Made by a program: the position numbers and the translations under genes | Shown: in pieces, positions 9,526-20,989 of the stretch | Layout: every line of letters begins with the position of its first letter | How positions within the stretch are numbered: the stretch's first letter is position 1 | Notes under the pieces: generated by a model | Database searches by the model: none | Seen by the model: only the letters and a program-made list of their open reading frames with translations | What the model was told of the DNA's origin: nothing | NCBI RefSeq assembly: GCF_003144115.1 | Contig: NW_020312007.1 | Coordinates: 153,898-217,897, forward strand | Length of the DNA stretch: 64,000 bases | Direction of reading: 5' to 3' | From: Tilletiopsis washingtonensis | Taxonomy: Eukaryota > Basidiomycota > Exobasidiomycetes > Entylomatales

Positions 9526-12500
9526 TCAGCGACTGCCTCGTCGTTCGGCAGCCGCAGCCGCCACCGCGCGTGTGCGATCCAGACTGCTCTCCTCGTCCTC
9601 CTTCTCCGGCTTCCAGATCCACGTCCGCAGCACTCCATCATCGCCGCACGACGCCAGTGCCGCCTGTCATTGAGGACACATTAGCAATGCATCCTAGCAG
9701 AGAGAAGGCAGATAGGAAGAACGCACCTGAGCAGCGCACCACCTGGCCGAATACACGACGCCGGGACCGTGTTCCAGCGTCTGGATGACCTCGCCCGACT
9801 CCATGTCGGAGAGATAGACACTGCCACACTCGCTGCCCGAGGCGATGAGCGAGTTGTGTGCAAAGTGCGACTTGACGAAGTCTGCGTTGCGCAGGCAGTG
9901 AGCAAGGGATAGCGAGTGGTGGACAAGAGAGGCACACACTGGACCGCGTGTTGGTCGCGCCCTTGAAGCGCACCAGGGGCTTGAGAGTGCGGAGGTCGTG
10001 CAGCAGACTGTGTGCGAGTGAAGGGAGGCGTGAGCGATGCATAGCGCAACGCGGCTCATTGAACGCACCTCTGATTGTCCTTGCCCGCCGACAAGAGCGT
10101 ACGCGAGGTCTGGTCCACCTCGACGGAGGTGACTTCGCCCAAGTGTGCGTGAAGCGTGCGCACGGCAAGCTGCAGAGTGAAGCATGGGTCAGAGAAGCGC
10201 CACGCAGGCCAGTGACGAGGCGATGGGCTGACTCACGCCGCTGTTGAGATCCCACAGTCGAATGCCAGTGTCCTTTGAGCTGGCGACAGTGCAAGATGTC
10301 AGCACCGCCGTCAGTGCGCATGTCGCGAGCCGTCACTCACGCAGTGATGGCCAGTCGGCCGGCCGGGTCGAATGTCACGCTGCCAGAGGTAGCAGCCGTC
10401 AGTCTCATGCGCACGTGAAGGCACGTCGAGCAACTGCTCACCTCGAGATGCCAAGCGAGTGCCCGGTAAAAGTCGACGTCAAAGCCGCCGTCTGTGCGTC
10501 GTAGAGGCGCACCAGCTTGTCATAGCCTCCCGTGAGGATCGCCGTGCCCGCCTGGTTCCACCGACAGGCATACACATCCCCCACCGCGCTGCCCATCGTA
10601 GCTTTCAGCTCTCCACTGCGTCCCCACAGCTTCACCGTGCCGTCTCCTCCGGCGCTCAGCACATGCTGTCCGGCGATGGTGGCGTCGACATCCCACACGC
10701 GTCCGCCGTGATCGAGCACTGCTTCGCAGCGGGCGCTCTCGGCATCCCATATGCGCACGGAGCCGTCTGAAGAGCCAGATACGAGCGAGCGCCCTTCGGA
10801 GCCGACCCAGGCCAGCGCCTTCACGTTGCGACGATGTCCGCGGAACGTGTGAAGCACACTGTCGGGCACGACGTAGGACTCTTTGCGAACGGGCAACGGA
10901 GTGAGCATGGGACGACGGGCGAAGGCGCAGCCTAGCGAAGGCAGCTCACCGTAGTCATGCAGCAGCGTATTGACTCGCGGTGCCTTTCTCGGATGGTATC
11001 TGGCAAACTCGACCTGCGTCGCACATCAGCTCGGCACTCCTCTCGCAACGCCCAAGCAGGACTCGCCTGGTACGCGACGGCCATGTGCAGCAGATTCCTC
11101 AAGCGATGAGGCGGCACGTAAGGCGCACTATCGTCCGCTGCCTCAATGCGATCTTGCTCTAGCAGGCCACTGAACTGCGCCACGAGTGCTTCGCGTGCCG
11201 GTTGCACGCCTTCCCACGCCCGGAAAGAAGGCGCATCGGTGATCGACTTGGCTGTAGGTGGGTGAGCGAGGCGCGGGGCGAGGGCGGAGAGCAGGACGTA
11301 CCGGAGAGAAGATAGCAGAGATCCTGCGGCCAAGAGCGTCAGCCGGCTTCTTGGTCAGACACGAGCGCGTGAGCATACCTTGAACTCTCCAGCGTAAGGT
11401 TGATAGTGCTCCAAGCCTCTCAGTCGCTTATTGAGGAATGTGAACGCCTAGGAACGGGGCCCCTCGTCAGCCCCAGGCTCTCGCAAGTGTGTGCGTTCAT
11501 GCGCGCCTCACCTTTTGAAATTCTCTTCCATCGACGAGCTCGAGGAAGATCTGCTTGTACACGGCATAGCGAAAGGCGTTTGCACTGCGCACCAGAGGCT
11601 TGGAGAGGAGCTTCTCGACTTCATCCCACGCGCCCTCTGCCCGTCCAAGCGCAACGTGTCAGTCTTTGTCTCAGCGTTTGTGCGGCTCGCTATCAAAGGG
11701 GACGGGAGTAGACAACGCACCTAGAATGCCCTTGCGGATCGTTCTGGCATCTCCACTCTTCTCCTCTCGTTCCCTCACTTTGCCGCTCCACTCTTCAGAG
11801 AGCATCTGTCGAGTCGCACCCAGACCCTCCTCCGCCAGGAACTGGTCGATCAGCCTCAGCACATCGTCTCGCAGCCGTGGGTCGTTCCACGGGAGGATGG
11901 CGCTGCGCGCGGCGGGACCGGCGTCAGAGACTTGCGAGGAGGAAGAGGAGGCGTTGAGATGGGGCACGACGAAGGAAGGTGCGAGCGAAGGCGGAGGTCG
12001 CATGCCGTGCAGTTGGAGATTGGCTACGACGTGGTCGCGAGATTGGGCCAGTAACCTGTGGGCAGCGGGCGTGAGACGAACGCTCGTTGGTGCACAGACG
12101 AGCAGAGGCGCTGGAGGTCCTAGTGTGCAGCTGCTATCCCCCTTTGCTCTCGCTACCAGCACTGGCCAGCTCCCGCCTGCTCTCTTCGCTCCCCGACTCA
12201 GTGCCCTGCGCATCAACAATCAGGCATCGCACCCCGGCACAGCCACTCACACTTTCCGTCTAGCCTTCCAAGCCTCTCGGGTGCCGCCAGCCTCCTGTTC
12301 CTGACCCTCCTGTCCCTCTCGTTGCTCTTCCGCGCTTTGCCCGCCCTCTTCTCCTTCCAGCTCGGGCAGTGCCCTACTCAGGACCCCCGGGCTCGAAGCC
12401 GACATTTGCATGCCACTGCTCCCGCTGCTTGCGCCTGCCGAGGAGCCAGCAAAGGCCGCGGCTGGCGGCAGGCCGAGCGAGTCGCCGTTGCGCTCGCCAT

Positions 12501-12633
12501 TCGAGGCGCCGGCGCTGGGCCCGGAGCTGGAGCCGGCGGCGCTCAGATAGGCGTTGCGCCCCATGCTGGGCCGCGGCGTGGTCGGCGAGGGCAGCGAGCC
12601 GCTGTTGGAGAGCGCATCGAGCATGTCGGTCAT
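9526..12633 (-). CDS. LisH/CTLH-like WD40-repeat protein (WDR47/GID7-like architecture)
   Basis: Fourteen exons in transcript order: 12251-12633, 11721-12055, 11512-11636, 11379-11447, 11302-11323, 11067-11251, 10950-11013, 10442-10931, 10341-10379, 10237-10279, 10069-10169, 9940-10007, 9727-9881, 9526-9663. All phases close, giving 738 residues. A Ser/Gly/Ala-rich N-terminus (about 1-130) is followed by a LisH motif (DPRLRDDVLRLIDQFLAEEG), a CTLH-like helical region (AWDEVEKLLSKPLV, FRYAVYKQIFLELV, FKDLCYLLSAKSITD, FRAWEGVQPAREALV, VPPHRLRNLLHMAVAYQ), then seven WD40 repeats (FRGHRRNVKAL, GSSDGSVRIWD, GGDGTVKLWG, ASKDTGIRLWD and others). LisH-CTLH-WD40 proteins serve as scaffolds, for example in GID/CTLH ubiquitin ligases and cytoskeletal adaptors. 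The middle part resembles the WDR47-type pattern, but the fungal function is not established. The intron after exon 6 uses a GC donor (11061-11066). The start is the first ATG of the frame clear of the opposite-strand gene; exon 1 is the least certain part. Confidence 0.8.
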
Positions 12634-13009
12634 CTCGGGCGCAGCTGCGGCGGCTGCTCCACTTCGCGGCTCGGAGAGCGGGAGTGGCTGCGAGGGCGAG
12701 AGCAAGCCGGATAGGCTGCGCAGGTGACGCTCCGAAGCTGCGCTGAGCTGTATCCAGCAGCGCTGAGCTGCGGTGGAATGCTGCTTGTGGTAAGGGCTGC
12801 GGCGGTAGAGGCGGAGGTGAGGCTCATGCGGCAGCGCACGTCGAGGCTTGGCTCTCCGCTCCGCCTCGCCGCCGCGCCGCCGCACGGCCGCGCCGTCGCT
12901 CGCCGAGCGGCGCGCAGCGCGGGGCTTGGCTGCTCTCCACATCCGCCTCACCCACTCATCCCCTCGTCCGTCTGCAAGCTCCGTCGCTTGTGCTTGCCTC
13001 TTGCCCATC
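12634..13009. promoter_or_regulatory. Divergent promoter region, LisH-WD40 gene / VPS55
   Basis: 376 bp between divergent start codons. GC-rich with CGCCGCGCCGCCG-type stretches around 12870. No TATA element is seen. Confidence 0.45.
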
Positions 13010-13868
13010 ATGGCTGCCGGACTCAAGAGTGAGTGCTGCTGGCCCGAGTGTGCCACACAGGAGAGCGACAAAGACGACGCGCGGCTGCCTGTGGAGCTGG
13101 CCATCTCATCGACGATGGCGCAGCTCCACCGCCCCAAGAGCCGCCTCTGAACCCAAGCTCGGGTCGCTCCGCAGCTTTGACGCTTGAGGCACATCCAGCG
13201 AGAAAGTATGCTTGGGCGCACCTGATCTGCCCGTGCTCGCGCGAGCGCCCTGCTGACCCCTGGACTCTCTAGCCGTCATCTTCCTCTCCGTCTCTCTAGC
13301 CTTCGGCTTTCTCCTCATCATCCTCAGCTGCGCGCTCTACGGCAACTGGCTGCCTCTCCTCGTTGCGCTCCTCTACGTGCTCGCGCCTCTACCCAACTCC
13401 ATCTGCGCGCGCTGTGCCGGCGCAGACGACTTCTCGGCAGACTACAACAGCGCCTTCTTGGACTTTGGCAACTGGCTCACGGCCGCGACGGTCGTGAGCG
13501 GCTTTGCGCTGCCTATTACGCTGGCGCATGCGGGCATCATTCGGGAAATGGCGTGTATCATGAGCTCGGCGGGAGGGCTGCTGGTGTACGGCACTAGTGA
13601 GTTGGCTAGCAAAGCAGGGAGAGACGCCGCCGGGGAACGGATGGGAGAGATGGGGAGATGTGCATGCGCTACTGTTCAGCTGCCGAGGTGGAGCCAGAAA
13701 GAGTACGACGCTCCCTTGTCTCAGCCAGCCGCTATCAGAGGGCGTGCCAGCTCCGCGCACCAAGCTGTGTCCGCCCTCGGTCGTGCTTCAACTGACGCGC
13801 CCTCCCTATCACCACCCGCAGTGATGACGTACGCCAGCTTCTTCAACGAGGGCGACGATGTGTTCTGA
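13010..13868 (+). CDS. VPS55: Vacuolar protein sorting protein VPS55 (LEPROT/OB-RGRP family)
   Basis: Exons 13010-13028, 13273-13596 and 13822-13868 encode 129 residues, the usual size. The protein is a four-span membrane protein of late endosomes; with Vps68 it promotes endosome-to-vacuole traffic. Diagnostic segments are LAFGFLLIILSCALYGNWLPLL, VLAPLPNSICARC, DYNSAFLDFGNWLTAATVVSGF, PITLAHAGII and the end GGLLVYGT...YASFF. The hydrophobic spans are roughly at residues 10-30, 33-50, 70-90 and 98-118. The first exon is only 19 nt (MAAGLK plus one base) and is separated by a 244-nt intron; the splice phase supports this start. It diverges from the LisH-WD40 gene. Confidence 0.94.
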
Positions 13869-14997
13869 GCAGGGAGCGCGGCGGGCTGCGTGGTGTCATT
13901 GTAGTTGAGCTGGGCTTGCCTTTTGGGCCTCGTTCGGTCACCAATGGAATGGGGATGCGCTCGAGATGAGGACGTGCGCGCTGGTGTGTGGGAGACGGGT
14001 GGCGAAGAGGAGTCAAGCCAGCAGCGACAAGTCTAGGCCTGATGCGCTTTGCAAGCTGCTGCTGGCATTCGCCGCGCTCGCGAGCCGCAAGTTTCAGCCA
14101 GCAGCTCGGCTGCGGCAACTAGTGTGCGGCCACATGCGGCGGGGCGACCACGCCGTCTGCTCCTCCCTCGAGCACCGCGTTGCGCAGCGCCCAGGAGATT
14201 CGCGCTCTGTGGCACAATCCAAGCGCAGTGAAGTGATCAGCGACGATTCTTGTGCTCTCTCCAGCTCGCAGCTGCGCGACACGCGAGATGCGTAGCTGTG
14301 CCGTCCGAGGGGGGCTTACATCGGCGCCCGAGCCAGCTAAAGACGATGCACTTTATGGCAGGCCAGCATCCGTGCCGCAGATACGCGTCTGACAGTGGTG
14401 CGCCAACGATCGAGCGGCGGAGAACACGGGCGCGAGCTCTAGCAGCAGCACAAGTCCAACTCCTGCGGCTGGATATGCGGCAGGCGAGCCAGGATCTCCT
14501 CTTCACAAGCCGGCGCAAGGATGAACGCAAAGCGAGTGCAGCAGGATGAAAGGCCCCGACGCAGCGCAGCGCGCAAGCATGGAGTGCCAACCACGACGCT
14601 GTGCATCTAGCTCGGCTGTGCCATTAGCAGCCGCCGATGGCCCGCAAGACGAAGCAAAGCTGCGCCATGAGCGCATAGACTGTCGCTTAGAGCCAGCAGG
14701 CTCATCTCCTCTGCACACCAACGACGAGCCCGCCGGCAGCGCAGGTGCTCACGTCCCTGACTCGCAGAGCGCCACTGCCCGTCCTGTCGCCCCATTGATG
14801 CGACGACAGTGCCCATGTCGAGGGTTTCCGCTCTCGCAGCCGAGGCTCAAGTCTGAGCACAGGGCCCCGAAGTCTCTCGCTCCCGTGCCAGTCCGACCCA
14901 GGCCAGGCGGCCTCAGCGCGTGCCTTCGCTGTCTCTGCCCGCGCTCGTCTATGCGCCATCCTCACAGCACAGTCGCTCTGTTCCCATCTCATGCCAT
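13869..14997. other. Intergenic spacer, convergent 3' ends of VPS55 and bS21m
   Basis: 1,129 bp with no supportable gene. Several overlapping frames exist on both strands but none shows domain motifs or splice structure. No tRNA B-box, microsatellite or transposon end was recognised. Confidence 0.45.
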
Positions 14998-15599
14998 TCA
15001 TGCGCCAGACTCCTTGATGCGCATCGCCTTAGACGCATGTGTCAGCTGCGAAGCGCGACGCACAGCCGCGGCCTGCTCATCCGTGGAGGGAGCCCACTCA
15101 CCAGCTGCACCTTCTGCCTGACCAGGTCCTTGAAGCGGCGGCGATGGCGCTCGCTGCGCTTCCGTCTCCGCTCCTGGTTTGGCTTCTCGTAGCGCTCGCC
15201 GAGTGCGAGCTCGCGGCGCACCTGGTTCTTGTTGAGCGTGGCGGTGAGCTGCTTGTAGAGCATCGCGACGTTGCCCGGCCCCTGCGGCACGGCTCGGTCG
15301 GGCGTGGAGAACGCGTGCTTGCGCCCCTCGGTGGTGGGACTCGGCGGCACCGGCATGCCGCGCAGCGGGCGTGCGGCAAAGTGCGCCTCGGCGCGCGCCT
15401 CGTCGCTGCTGGCCGCACGCGCGGCGTCGGGCGAGACGTCGGTGTACATGACCTTGCCCAGCGCCTCCATCAGCGGCGTCGTTGCCGACGAGGAGCTGGA
15501 GCTGGCGCGCGCGAAGAGGCGCGGCGCCGGCAGGAGCGATGCGCTGGGCCGTGCCAGAAGCGTGCGTGCGCAGGCGACGCTGCCGGAGAAGAGCCGCAT
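14998..15599 (-). CDS. MRP21: Mitochondrial small-subunit ribosomal protein bS21m
   Basis: Exons 15102-15599 and 14998-15045 (minus strand) encode 181 residues. The N-terminus (MRLFSGSVACARTLLARPSA...) is Arg/Ser/Ala-rich and acid-free, typical of mitochondrial import. A low-complexity linker follows. The bS21 signature is at residues 120-165: LYKQLTATLNKNQVRREL, ERYEKPNQERRRKRSER, HRRRFKDLVRQKVQL. Without the last intron the frame would run into an unrelated tail; splicing at the GTGAGT donor (15096-15101) gives the short basic end LTHASKAMRIKESGA, which is more plausible. It assembles into the platform of the mitoribosomal small subunit. Confidence 0.9.
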
Positions 15600-17297
15600 G
15601 GTGAGGTGTGGTGGAGAGAGAAGCAGCGCGGCGCGGCGCCTGGATTTGCCTCTCTGGACGGCGTGGGAGCAGGGCCAGCTCGCGGCGCGCGACTCTTCCG
15701 CCCGCCAGACTGGCCGACGAGCATGAGCGTCCGCCGTGCTTGCTGCTGGCGGCGCTTACACCTCAGACTGAGACTGCAGATAGTACAGAAAGAGGTGACT
15801 GTGTTGCTCTGTGCCCGAGCAGAAGCCCGGCTTCGCGCCATGGCAGACGCGAGGCGTGGCACAAGCGCACACCGGCGGACAGGTTCCGTCGCAGCCCGCC
15901 TTGCGACGCGCCGGGTGTGCATCCCACGAGATGACCCGCACCCACAGGCACGTGCCGCCTTCGCCTGTCATGGGCGCACTTGAGGAATCCGCTGTCCTGG
16001 GCCAGCGAGCCCTTGCAGCCTGGCCGTCTTGGTGCACGACGGGGTCGGTCCTGCGCCCGCGCGCGCCGCAAGGCGTGCCCGGCCCGGACGCAATGGCCGC
16101 GGCGCCTTCTGCCTGCGGGCAGGCGGCAGAGTGGCAACACTGCACCGCACGCCGCGCGCCCCGTCGCCACGTTGTGCCGAGATTGCGGCCAGACTGGCGG
16201 ACCATGTCCTGAAATCGCAGCCCAGCCTAGCACGCACGGAAACCTCTCTTTTTGCCTTTTGCTGCGATGTGTGTGTGTGCCAGCCATCCCACGGTGCGAT
16301 GTGTGCGCCAGCCATGGCGGCGGCGTGGCGGGAAGGTGCCGGTGCGAGGCAGCCCTCGTCGTCGGCGTCGGCCTCGCCCTCGCTGTGGGCCCCTCACCGT
16401 GATTCGCAATTGCTTCGCTCTGAGCCTCCGGCAATCCACAGTCGCCCTCGCTTGCCTTCCGCTGACGCTGCGCATGGCGCCTGTCATGCGCCGCAGGACC
16501 AACTGTCGCAGGCGCGCATGACGGAAGCGGCAGCATTCAGGGTCCTCTCGCTCACCGACGCCGCGAGGGTGCTGCCGTGTGGGTCGCTGGGCCCCCGTGG
16601 CCGAGGCGGTACGTGCCATGCTCGCAGCGCATGTCGTCGCCAAGCTGGACATGCGACGGCGGGCTGCTTCTTCCTGCGCAGCTCGCGGCTGGTGCGCAAA
16701 AGGGACCTGTGAGCGGCCGCAGATGGCGTGAGCTGCACCTCGCAGCCCGCATCTCGGCGACGGGCAAACCTGCGCAGCCGTGCCTGAGCTGCACCCTTCT
16801 CTCGCTGCATGCTGTCTGCGATTGCTGCCTGTCACACAGAGACGGACGCCTATCAGAGTCGATTAGATCTGGAGCGCAGCGTCAGAGCAGCGACCGGCTG
16901 CATGGAAGCTGGCGCAACTCAGTCGCGTAGCGCGGACGGCCCCACCGCCTGGCCTGAGACCGGGCAGTCGGGCCCTCGCTGTGAGCGATCTTGCGTGGGC
17001 GGTGGATGCTCCGGCTGCGCATGAAGCGGCTGCTGCACACACGGGAAGGCCTCGAGGCGGCGATGGGATCGGCACCAGCCGCGAGCAGCAGGCGGCATGC
17101 GGCGAGCGCCGGACGCGTGGGGTCCGAGGCGCGTGCCGAGCCGCCTGCACCTCTCGACCGGCCACCCCATCCCGCCTGCACATTCCCGATTGACTCGCCT
17201 GGCACTGCACCGGCCAGCCGGAACGCAGCTGCAGCCGCGAGATCCCGCTCGCCTGCACTGCTTGCACCTCGCAGCTACGGCGAACCTTGTAGCCGCC
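15600..17297. promoter_or_regulatory. Long divergent upstream region, bS21m / Zn2Cys6 regulator
   Basis: 1,698 bp, the longest gene-free stretch in the window. It lies upstream of both the ribosomal protein gene and the transcription factor gene, and regulator genes often have long leaders or promoters. A palindromic E-box-like sequence GGCACGTGCC sits at 15947-15956. Open frames up to 257 codons on both strands show no motif and contain compositionally random sequence. I see no RNA gene. Confidence 0.45.
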
Positions 17298-20200
17298 ATG
17301 CGCAGCACCTCCTCGCCCCGCCCGCCGTCGCCTAGGGCAAGCGCTGCCGTCATGCCGTCTGTGCCGGAGGGGGCGAGCCCATATGCCGCACGCAGCAGCT
17401 ATGCAAGCAGCAGCTCGGCCACCACCGCTGGTACGTCGCCCGCCGCCAGTGCCAGCGCCTACTTTCAGCGCAGCGGCGGCCCCTCGTCGTCGTCGTCGTC
17501 GTCGCTGCCGGCAAGCAGCACCAGCCACGCGCGCGGCAGCAGCGGTCTCTCCTTCCACGACGCTCCGCACCGTCCGCTCTCCTCGCTCCTCTCCGGGCTC
17601 TCGAGCCATCGCAGCAGCATGGGCAGCCAGGCGCCGCCCGCTTCTGCGCCGCAGCTGGCGCAGCGCGGCATGCTTCTGCGAGCGCCCGCGCACTCGCCGC
17701 GCTCTGGCGAGGCGTCGCTGCCGTCCTTCTCCCTCGCCGGCGCCATGCATCCGCCGCCGTACCAGAACGGCTATCATCCGCCGCAGCCGGCGCACTCGCA
17801 GCCCTACGCCGCCAGCAGCCGCGACTATGCGCCGCGCGGCGGCGGGCCTGGCATCGTGACGCACCAGCCGCTGCCGCCCTTTGACGGCGGCGCACACTCG
17901 CCGCGCTCGCAGTGGGAGGATCGCAGCTGGGAGTGGAGCGGCCGCGGCGAGCGCTCGTGGGCGCGCGACAGCAGAGAGTACGAGCGGGATGCGTGGCACC
18001 ATCGTCGCCACGAGCCGCCTGCTTCTCGGCCCGAGGTCGACTCGCGTAGTCCCGAGGAGCGCCGTGAGTCTTCGCGGAGTGCGGCGCACGACGAAGCGCC
18101 CGCAGCAGAGGCGTCGGCCTCCTCCTCGAAGAAGAAGGCAGAGGCACCGCCGGGCGGGCAGGATCGCAAGATCAGCTGTATGGAGTGTCGTGGCAGCAAG
18201 GTGAGTTCGCACGGCAGCGAGCGACTCGACTGTCAGCGCAGAGACCGACGTTGCATGCCGCTAACGTGGGAGCTGTCGTCAGGTAAAGTGCACCGGCCCG
18301 GCTCCTGGCAAGGGCTGCGCCCGCTGTGTGCGGCTAGGCCGTCCGTGCGTCTTCGAGCCCCACCGTCGCGGTCGACGGCCCGCAGACTCGGCCAAGCTGG
18401 CGCGCCTCGAGCGCTCCTTCGAGACGCTGCTCGGCGCGCTCGAGGATGTGCGCGGCACGACCAGCGAGACAGAGACGGGCTTGGCTGCAGACGACATGCG
18501 CAAGCACCTAGTCTCGCTGCTGGCCAAGTCTGGCATGCGTACAGGAGGCAGCTCCACTAGCGAGTCAACGCGCAAGCGACGTCGAGTAGAGACACCGTCC
18601 GGATCACCCACGTCGTCTAGCGGCTCTTCGCACAAGTCGGCCTCACCAGCGCCCGAGGCAGCCGAGGCCGAGCCGGAGTGGAGTGCCTCGCATCGGCCGT
18701 CTGCCATGACTGTCAGCTCGACGATGGACGGGACGTCGCCGCACAGTGCTGCGCTGCCGCCTCGCCGCTCCAGCGCTGGTGTGCCTTCGATCGCCCTCGG
18801 CCTGCCTCCGCTGTCGAATCCGCTGCGCTTGCTCGCATCTGCAGTCGGCGGGGGCACCGCCACGTCTCCTTCGCCGGCATCACCGACGCCAGAGCACAGA
18901 CGGCCCAGCACAATCCAGCCTGATCCAGTGGCCAACGCCACGACGGTGTCGAGCATCTTCGGCCTCTACACGTCAAGACCAGACACGCGGCCCGGCCTGG
19001 ACCCCATCACGCTCGGGCTCGTGAGCGAGAGCGAGGCCGAGCACCTCTTCGACCTCTTCATGACGCGCATCAACTCGATTCTCACGCTCCTCGATCCCGT
19101 GCTCTGCACATTCGCCTTCGTGCGCTCCAGCTCCGCCATGCTTATCTCAGCCATAGTCGCCATCACGGCACGCTTCGACAATACGCTGCCGGACGCTCAC
19201 GGCATCGCGACGCGCCTCGATGCCCACTTGAACAACACCGTGATGCCTGCGGTGCTGCTCGAGGGCTGCCGCAGCGTGGAGCTCGCACAGGCGTTCATCA
19301 TCCTCGCAGCGTACCATCCGCCGACGAGGCTGCTCGCGGGCGATCGCAGTTGGAGTTTGCTCGGCTACGGGCAGCGCATCGCCAGTGAGCTCTGCATGGA
19401 CTCTGCAATCCTCAGCGGTCGCGCCAAGCCAAGGCATGTCGCCGACCGCCACGTCACTGGCGGCACGGCGCCGGAGCTCGATGAGGGCCAGCAGCGACGC
19501 TTGCGCAGCCGCGAACGGTGAGCTAGCTCTAGTGCGAGATGGCACGCCCCGTGACTGACCACGCATCGCAGGACCTGGCTCAACCTGTTCCTCTTCGAAC
19601 AAGGGCTCGCCACCCACATGGGCCGGCGGTCGACTCTCGCGGTGGACCCGGTCAGCTTTGGCTGCTCTGCCGGATGGTGAGCATCATGTCCACGCCGCCT
19701 CGAGTCTCCGCTGACCACGCACAGGCATCGCATGCCCTTTGCACTGCCCGAGGACGAGGCAATCGTCGCGCTTGTGGAGCTGCAGCTGGCGATGCGCGTC
19801 TGCTTCGACTACTTCGACCGCAGCCTCGTGGGCACGCTGGGCGAGTATGCGCGCGTGCAGCTCGGCTTCTGGGTCGAGAATGCCGAGACGCAGGTTGTCA
19901 ACTGGCGCACACGCTGGGTCAACGGCCTCGGCACGGAGATTGAGCCCACGCGCCGCCTCCGCAACTGCAGGCGTGAGTAGTGTTGTGCGAGCCCGGTGCG
20001 AGCTGCGCACTGAGCCTCCTCCCGCAGTCTATTCGCTGTACGCCGAGGTGATCATCTACTCGTACTCGCTGCGCTGCCAGCACGTCCCGGCCGTCGCGCT
20101 GGCGCCAATGTACCGCAAGGCGTACGAGGCGACCATCTCGTACCTCAGCCTCTTCCTCGACATCGTCACCCCGACGAAGCTCGCCTTCTCGCGCAACAGC

Positions 20201-20907
20201 ACCGTCGTCACCGTCGCCTATGTCTGCGTGCTCGGGCTCAAGCTCACCGCTCTCGACCCGCCGTTTCCGTACATGAATGGGCCGCACGTCTTCTCGCTCG
20301 TCGATCGCGTGGTCGCTGCGCTCGCGACAGCTGCAGACATCACGCCGCACCGCGAGGGGTGCGCGGGTTCGTATGCGCCGTACCTGCGCACGATCCTTCG
20401 CCGAGCACGGCACGCATACAAGGCGCGGCAGCAGCGCAACCCCAGCACCGTCGATGCCGGCGTCAGCAACGAGATGCTCGATGCGATGTACCACGGCATG
20501 GGCGCGGGCACAGCAACGGCGCCGAGCAGCGACGCTAGCATCGGCGAAGGGCCGTCGCCCATCGTCGATGCCACGTCGTACTGGGGCTTCACGGCCGGAC
20601 CCTCGGGCGTGCAGCAGAGCGACGTCAATGCTGGCCCGAAGCCGGCGGGAGCCGGCCAAGAGACGGTGAGTGGTGCGTGCAGCGCGCGCAGACCTCTCGC
20701 TCATCACGCCGCCTCTCTGCAGGATTGGAACGTCGTTCTCAGTGCGTAGGCCGGCCTCAGCGGACGCTTTGCATCGATCTGACCTCCTTCCCTCGCGCAG
20801 ACGGGCTGCTCGACGGCTCCATGTTCTTCGAGATGAGCGAGGCAAATTGGGGCACCAACGAGTGGCCTGGCGTCTTTGTGCCCGGCCCGGACCCGCCGTC
20901 GATCTGA
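17298..20907 (+). CDS. Zn2Cys6 fungal transcription factor with middle homology region
   Basis: Seven exons: 17298-18200, 18283-19517, 19572-19676, 19725-19972, 20028-20665, 20723-20741, 20801-20907; 1,084 residues. The first roughly 290 residues are Ser/Pro/Ala/His-rich and disordered. The binuclear zinc cluster follows at about 297-325: SCMECRGSKVKC, then GCARCVRLGRPC (C-X2-C-X6-C-X8-C-X2-C-X6-C), and is followed by basic HRRGRRPAD and a short coiled coil (KLARLERSFETLLGALEDV). Intron 1 falls inside the zinc cluster between its second and third cysteines. The middle homology region includes LFDLFMTRINSILTLLDPVLCT and AILSGRAKP-type helices through about residue 950. Family knowledge says such proteins bind CGG half-sites in the nucleus as dimers. 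The regulon cannot be inferred. The last exons are very short (19 and 107 nt). It converges with NAR1, with stops 82 bp apart. Confidence 0.88.
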
Positions 20908-20989
20908 AGCACGCGAGCACACCTCGCCGCATCTCTGTCTGTCACCCTGGACCTGCACGTACTGCGGGACGATGCATTGCGATACTACG

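Noticed and set aside
15763-16536. 257-codon minus-strand frame in the spacer before the regulator gene
   Set aside because: No motif, no splice structure, composition like random GC-rich sequence, and overlapping frames of similar length on the other strand.
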